Source: an uncultured Selenomonadales bacterium
GTDB taxonomy: Bacteria > Bacillota > Negativicutes > Selenomonadales > Selenomonadaceae
Assembly: GCA_900321035.1 (NCBI GenBank)
Contig: ONUH01000002.1
Span: forward strand, 124,001-188,000
DNA length: 64,000 nucleotides
Direction: 5' to 3'
Shown: positions 59,990 to 64,000 of the stretch, one piece after another
Position numbering within the stretch: position 1 is the stretch's first letter
Layout: every line of letters begins with the position of its first letter
The notes under the pieces: generated by a model
Databases searched by the model: none
Told to the model about the DNA's origin: nothing
Seen by the model: the letters and a program-made list of their open reading frames with translations, nothing else
Position numbers and translations under genes: made by a program

Positions 59990-60793
59990 ATGACAAAAGG
60001 GAAGAAACTTGCCGCCACGATTCTCGCGACCCTCGCTCTTTCGGCGACGGTCTGCGCCGCGCCGCGCTCGGCCTCGGAGCAGATCCAGATTTTTGCGGAG
60101 ACGGTGAACTCCGGGCAGGAAGGCGGCTGGTTCGTCTCTCCGGAAAAGGACGCGAACTGGAACCGTTGGTTTTACGCCGTGACCGATCTCGACCGCGACG
60201 GGCGGCTGGAAATCTTCAAGGCGAAGCGCGGCGGCGAGGGAATCGCGCCGGAGATCCGCTGCGAGGAATTCAACGAGAACGGCGGACGGACCTGGGGACT
60301 CTTTTTCGCGGGAGGCTCCGACGTCCCCGACATCATGACGAACGAGTCGGCGGCGGAGCCCCGTGTATTTTATGAACGGTCTGACGACAGGTATAACTAT
60401 ATTTTTGTCAGCTCAAAGGAGCTCGACGGGGACGAATGGGATTATGTCGATACAAAAGTCGCAGTCACGCTGCGCGGCGATCTCCAAATCGAAGATCTTG
60501 CCATGGTGAAAGCGAAACTTCCGGCTCCCGGCTCCGACCTGGCGGAACGGAAATTCTTCCTGCCCGGATGGCTGAAAGTCGAGGCCGAGAGCGGGCAGGT
60601 CGGCACGCCGGAGGAGATCGACGCCGTGCGCTACGCGAATCTGGAAAAAGAGCATTTCCCGGACGCCGAGGAAACCTACGCGATCATTTCATGGTACCGC
60701 GCCGAGGAGATACAGAAGCGCATCGGAACGGCAGAGCTGCCGAAAGTGCTGGAAAGTTCGTACAACGCATTTGAGAACAGCGGAAAACGGTAA
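59990..60793 (+). CDS. secreted protein with DxDxxGxxE motif
   Basis: A 267-residue exported protein: signal peptide (1-23, TVCAAPRS), then WFYAVTDLDRDGRLEIFKAKRGGEG (about 60-84) with the DxDxxGxxE motif also found at 96-869 and 63793-64000. The C-terminal third is helical (AEETYAIISWYRAEEIQKRI). A strong SD, AAAGGAGGAAA, precedes the ATG. It leads an apparent operon with the next two genes (gaps of 9 and 33 bases). Function unknown. Confidence 0.72.
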   Translation: MTKGKKLAATILATLALSATVCAAPRSASEQIQIFAETVNSGQEGGWFVSPEKDANWNRWFYAVTDLDRDGRLEIFKAKRGGEGIAPEIRCEEFNENGGRTWGLFFAGGSDVPDIMTNESAAEPRVFYERSDDRYNYIFVSSKELDGDEWDYVDTKVAVTLRGDLQIEDLAMVKAKLPAPGSDLAERKFFLPGWLKVEAESGQVGTPEEIDAVRYANLEKEHFPDAEETYAIISWYRAEEIQKRIGTAELPKVLESSYNAFENSGKR

Positions 60794-60802
60794 GGAGAAC
60801 GC

Positions 60803-62050
60803 ATGATGAAAAGAAGCAAAAGACTTGTCGCTGCAATCGTCGCGTCGCTTTCGCTTTTCAGCGCGTTCCCCGGCACGCCTTCATTTTTCGCGCCCGCCGT
60901 GGCCGAGGCGGAGGCCACGGGACCGCTGTTCATGGAAAATCTGGGCTGGGGTCTGCCGCTCAGAGTATACGAGACGTATTCCGGCCCGGAGTGGATGACG
61001 ATCAAGCGTCACTTCCCCGGGATCATGTTCAAAGGGAAATTCGAGGAAAAATACCTTCCGATTATAGGCGCGTTGGAAGGATACAGCGTGGATCAGTCCA
61101 AGTTCACGGAGGAGGACGGACCGGACATTATCACGAAGCTCCGGGTGCGCCGTGCCGACAACCGCGTGGTCAGCTTCGTCGAGTCCCGTTCCTGCTTTAC
61201 GGACGGGAAACACGGGCGCTACGGCATATTCGGAATAAACTACGATACAGCCACGGGCAGCGAGCTTGCCTTTGACGACGTATTTGTCAATCGGGAGCAG
61301 CTCGCCAATGAAATCGCCCCTCGGATGAGCGCCCTCTATCCGGAACGTTTCCCGGCCGACAGCTTGGGCAGCGGCGAATATGACGCCTTCTGCGCGAAGG
61401 TGAAGCGCGTAATGGCAAACAACGAGTTTTCGTGGAGCCTCGATCCCTTCGGCGCGACGTTCTACTTCAACCCCGGCTCGCTGACGCCGGAATCCGACGA
61501 CAATATTTACACGATTACGTTCTGCTTCGCCTATACGCCCTATCATTTCCAGCCGAAGTACCGGTCCTGCCCCGAGTCGTTTTGCATGGACGTGGAGCCG
61601 CGGCTGCCGACCATGCTTTGCTTCGACGAGTCGAGCGACAAGCTGACGGAAGTCACGGTCAATACGCAGGGCGTCGTGATCCGGCGGAACGGCGAGGAAT
61701 TTGTCGATCCCGGCGAGCTGGAAGGCATTCGCCCGGTCTTCGTCATGACCGGCGACCGGAGGAAATATCTCTATGCGGACTGCGAGACCGCCGCGATGAA
61801 TCCGAAGCACGAGCTTCGCGTCTACGACCTGAACGGCGACAATATCTTCCGCGTGGCGTACGAGGGCGAGTTCACGATGCTCGCCACCGAGCCGTCGGAA
61901 GAAGTCCAGCGCATTTGGCACGTCATGACCGATCCGGACGCGTTTACGCTGACCCGCACGAATACGCCGTTCCTGGAAGACTACGTCGACTGCAAAGTCG
62001 GCCCGGACGGCGCGCCCGTAGTCTTAGGCTCCGCCTCCGTCCGGCCGTGA
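60803..62050 (+). CDS. secreted DUF3298/RsiV-like protein
   Basis: A 415-residue exported protein with a signal peptide (1-33) and, in the middle, YGIFGINYDTATGSELAFDDVFVNREQLANEIAPRM, the strand-helix pattern of the DUF3298 domain found at the C-terminus of the lysozyme-binding anti-sigma factor RsiV and in many secreted Firmicute proteins. FAYTPYHFQPKY and a second segment NRVVSFVESRS agree. No membrane anchor beyond the signal, so not itself an anti-sigma factor. Ligand unknown. Confidence 0.7.
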   Translation: MMKRSKRLVAAIVASLSLFSAFPGTPSFFAPAVAEAEATGPLFMENLGWGLPLRVYETYSGPEWMTIKRHFPGIMFKGKFEEKYLPIIGALEGYSVDQSKFTEEDGPDIITKLRVRRADNRVVSFVESRSCFTDGKHGRYGIFGINYDTATGSELAFDDVFVNREQLANEIAPRMSALYPERFPADSLGSGEYDAFCAKVKRVMANNEFSWSLDPFGATFYFNPGSLTPESDDNIYTITFCFAYTPYHFQPKYRSCPESFCMDVEPRLPTMLCFDESSDKLTEVTVNTQGVVIRRNGEEFVDPGELEGIRPVFVMTGDRRKYLYADCETAAMNPKHELRVYDLNGDNIFRVAYEGEFTMLATEPSEEVQRIWHVMTDPDAFTLTRTNTPFLEDYVDCKVGPDGAPVVLGSASVRP

Positions 62051-62083
62051 CGTAACGATATTTTATAAGGAAGGGAAATTGCC

Positions 62084-63688
62084 ATGAGCGAGACGAAGAA
62101 CAATCCGCTTGCCGTCTACTGCTCCTACTGCGGAGCGCCGGCGGAGTACGACATCGTGCATCAGGAGTACCACTGCGGATACTGCGGCGGCACGACGGAC
62201 ATCCACGAGCCGGTGCAGCGGCTCGGCGAATGGCGGGACGCCCGCAAGAAGGAAGTCCTGAAGGACAAGAGCGTCGCCGAGGAGAAATGCGTCTGCCAGA
62301 ACTGCGGCGCGGAGGTCGTGATTCCCGAAGGCGAGGCCATGGGAAACTGCGAGTTCTGCGGCGGCAAGTTTGCGCGGCGGGCTTTCGCGGCCTCGGAGCT
62401 GCCGGAGGTCATCATCCCCTTCGTGCTGACCGAGGACGAAGCCCGGGCGCGGCTCCAGGAATGGGCGCAGAAAAACCAGAAGCAGGAAGAGGCCAAGACG
62501 GTGCTGGCGTCCATCAAGAACCTGCGCGGCTATTATCTGCCCTACGAGCTGATCCGCGGGCCGGTGAGCGCCGAGGCGGAGCGCATGGAGACCTTTTCCG
62601 ACTACAAATATCATGTGGGCGGCTTTTTGAACGGCCTCGCGGTCAACACCTCGAAGCAGCTTGACAACTTAGTGCTGGACGCCATGGAGCCCTTCGAGTG
62701 GACGGCGGCGCGCACCTTCGAGTTCGCCTTCATCGCGGGCCAGCGGGTCAAGCTCTCGGACATCGACGCGAAACAGACGGAGGCGCGGGTGCTGGAGGAA
62801 GTCAGAGAGGGCTTCCGCCCCGACGTGGAAAAACAGCTGCAGACCACGGGCGTCACGATGAGGATGCACGCGGGGGACATCCTGCGCCTGCCCGCGCTGC
62901 TCCCCGCCTATGTGCTGAAGATCGGCCCGGTGCTGGCGGTGGTCAACGGCCAGACGGGCCGCGTCGCCGTCTCGAAGGCAAAAGCGGAAAAGGTGCTGTC
63001 ATGGCTCATCGAGCCGACGCTCATGACGCTGCTGGTCACGCTGCTGATGTGGCTCTGGCAGCCGAACATCGAGCTGGCGGGCATGACGGCGGTGGTCTTC
63101 GGCCTGATCTTCTTCACGGCGTTCAGCGACGGGCGCGGCGAGGAATTCCGGCGCGTCGTGTTCAAGTCCGAAAAGAGCCGCGCCGAGCGGGTGCAGTCGA
63201 AGCTCAGCGTCACGCAGGGCGAGGATACCATCGAGGACACCACGACGAAGGCGGTCTTCATGGAGCCGGTGAACGGCGAGATGGTTCCGGTCACGATGGC
63301 TTTCTATACGCCCTTCCGCATCATCATGACACTTTTAGGCGTTGTCGTGTTCAACGGGCTGCCCGCGATCTGCGCGTGGATGCTGGACTTCGACGGCGTC
63401 GCGCAATACCAGTACAACGGCGTTTGGATGGTACTCACCGTTCCCATCACCATCATCCTCTGGATTGCCGTCGGGCGAATCCGCGTCTACAATTACCCGG
63501 TCTTCCGGATGATCCTGCCCGACGGGAAGACGAAGCCCGTGAAGTCGGACAACGCGCGAAACAGTTCCCTCTGGGCCACGATCAAGGACCTGAAAGAGAT
63601 TGCGGGCTTAGGACCGCTCCTGGCTGTGGGCGGCTTCCTGCTGTTCATGTTCCTGGGAACGCTGGCCGCGATTTTGACGCCGGACTGA
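62084..63688 (+). CDS. membrane protein with two N-terminal zinc ribbons
   Basis: A 534-residue protein. Two four-cysteine zinc ribbons open it (CSYCG...CGYCG, about 13-33, and CQNCG...CEFCG, about 69-91), followed by a soluble domain (ELPEVIIPFVLTEDEARARLQEWAQ, as in TFIIB-type zinc-finger membrane proteins) and four hydrophobic helices (about 305-345, 410-440, 445-465, 500-530). The N-terminal part resembles zinc-ribbon TPM/DUF-type proteins that couple to a membrane domain. Function unknown; inner membrane. Confidence 0.72.
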   Translation: MSETKNNPLAVYCSYCGAPAEYDIVHQEYHCGYCGGTTDIHEPVQRLGEWRDARKKEVLKDKSVAEEKCVCQNCGAEVVIPEGEAMGNCEFCGGKFARRAFAASELPEVIIPFVLTEDEARARLQEWAQKNQKQEEAKTVLASIKNLRGYYLPYELIRGPVSAEAERMETFSDYKYHVGGFLNGLAVNTSKQLDNLVLDAMEPFEWTAARTFEFAFIAGQRVKLSDIDAKQTEARVLEEVREGFRPDVEKQLQTTGVTMRMHAGDILRLPALLPAYVLKIGPVLAVVNGQTGRVAVSKAKAEKVLSWLIEPTLMTLLVTLLMWLWQPNIELAGMTAVVFGLIFFTAFSDGRGEEFRRVVFKSEKSRAERVQSKLSVTQGEDTIEDTTTKAVFMEPVNGEMVPVTMAFYTPFRIIMTLLGVVVFNGLPAICAWMLDFDGVAQYQYNGVWMVLTVPITIILWIAVGRIRVYNYPVFRMILPDGKTKPVKSDNARNSSLWATIKDLKEIAGLGPLLAVGGFLLFMFLGTLAAILTPD

Positions 63689-63792
63689 GTTTCTGCCGGT
63701 TCTTTTTCCGCCATGCTGCGTCAGATGACGAAAAAATCCCTCGACAGAATCACGAACTGCCTTGTCCATCACTTCCTTGAAGGGAGAACAAA

Positions 63793-64000
63793 ATGAAACT
63801 TGCTAAAATTTTTGCGCTGCTTGCGGCCGGGGCTGCGGCCCTTTCCGCCACGGCTTTCGCCGCGCCTTACGAATACGGGCTGGAGCTTGTCGCGCTGCAG
63901 AACAGTCCCGTCGTCAACAACATCGACTTCGAGGACGCGAAAGCGAAGAAAGCCTGCTTCTGCGTCAGCGACATGGACGGCAACGGATGGCTGGAATTCA
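63793..64000 (+). CDS. secreted protein with DxDxxGxxE motif (partial, runs off the window)
   Basis: Sixty-nine codons are visible: a signal peptide (MKLAKIFALLAAGAAALSATAFA) and, further on, CVSDMDGNGWLEF with the same DxDxxGxxE motif as the proteins at 96-869 and 59990-60793. The ATG follows AGGGAG. It is 104 bases after the zinc-ribbon gene. The C-terminus lies outside the window. Confidence 0.7.
   Translation, partial: MKLAKIFALLAAGAAALSATAFAAPYEYGLELVALQNSPVVNNIDFEDAKAKKACFCVSDMDGNGWLEF

Overview
The window looks like chromosome from an anaerobic, fermentative, diderm Firmicute, most likely a member of the Negativicutes (Selenomonas/Dialister-like). Supporting signs are Firmicute-type regulation (a T-box, a yybP-ykoY riboswitch, strong SD sites, many TTG/GTG starts), a ferredoxin-dependent 2-oxoacid oxidoreductase operon, the [FeFe]-hydrogenase maturase HydE, and LPS/O-antigen-style sugar genes instead of wall teichoic acid genes. 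The assignment to a class is inference; no rRNA or other taxonomic marker lies in the window. I see no rRNA, tRNA, CRISPR array, transposase or prophage.

Layout. 0-25 kb is core metabolism and housekeeping: bioB under an apparent BirA operator, nfo, larE-mnmA, a DUF401 permease, htrA-rlmH, a WalJ-type MBL protein, hydE, rpsO and pnp, a small mgtC-cdd-secreted protein-mscL operon, a CYTH protein, a Mn-riboswitch-controlled UPF0016 exporter, a DedA protein, manA, the serine/threonine symporter sstT and ychF. From about 25.4 to 46.2 kb the DNA is visibly AT-richer and all genes run on the minus strand: a surface-glycan locus. It contains a CDP-polyol module (TarJ-, TarI-, epimerase- and TagF-like), a set of enzymes that all carry the same N-terminal Rossmann-like module (two GT9 enzymes, an FkbM methyltransferase, a GT-B protein, with a related region in a radical SAM protein), and a tightly coupled set (DegT aminotransferase, ACP, methyltransferase, VOC, FkbH, GNAT, WbqC) that probably makes an unusually acylated amino sugar. 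Most of it may be transcribed from one sigma-70 promoter near 46.3 kb.

46.4-64 kb returns to high GC: aroF and T-box-controlled pheA, the korDABC operon, an orphan protein with three 42-residue repeats, an OmpR/EnvZ-like two-component system, ung, an M23 peptidase next to a bactofilin, serS, and a run of secreted or membrane proteins. Secreted proteins with a DxDxxGxxE motif lie at both ends of the window.

The most interesting observation is a structured leader sequence present twice, upstream of sstT (serine/threonine transport) and upstream of serS (seryl-tRNA synthetase), 36 kb apart. It lacks the T-box sequence and I do not recognise it as a known riboswitch, so it may be an undescribed serine-related cis-regulatory RNA. 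Second is the shared N-terminal module fused to several otherwise unrelated glycan enzymes.
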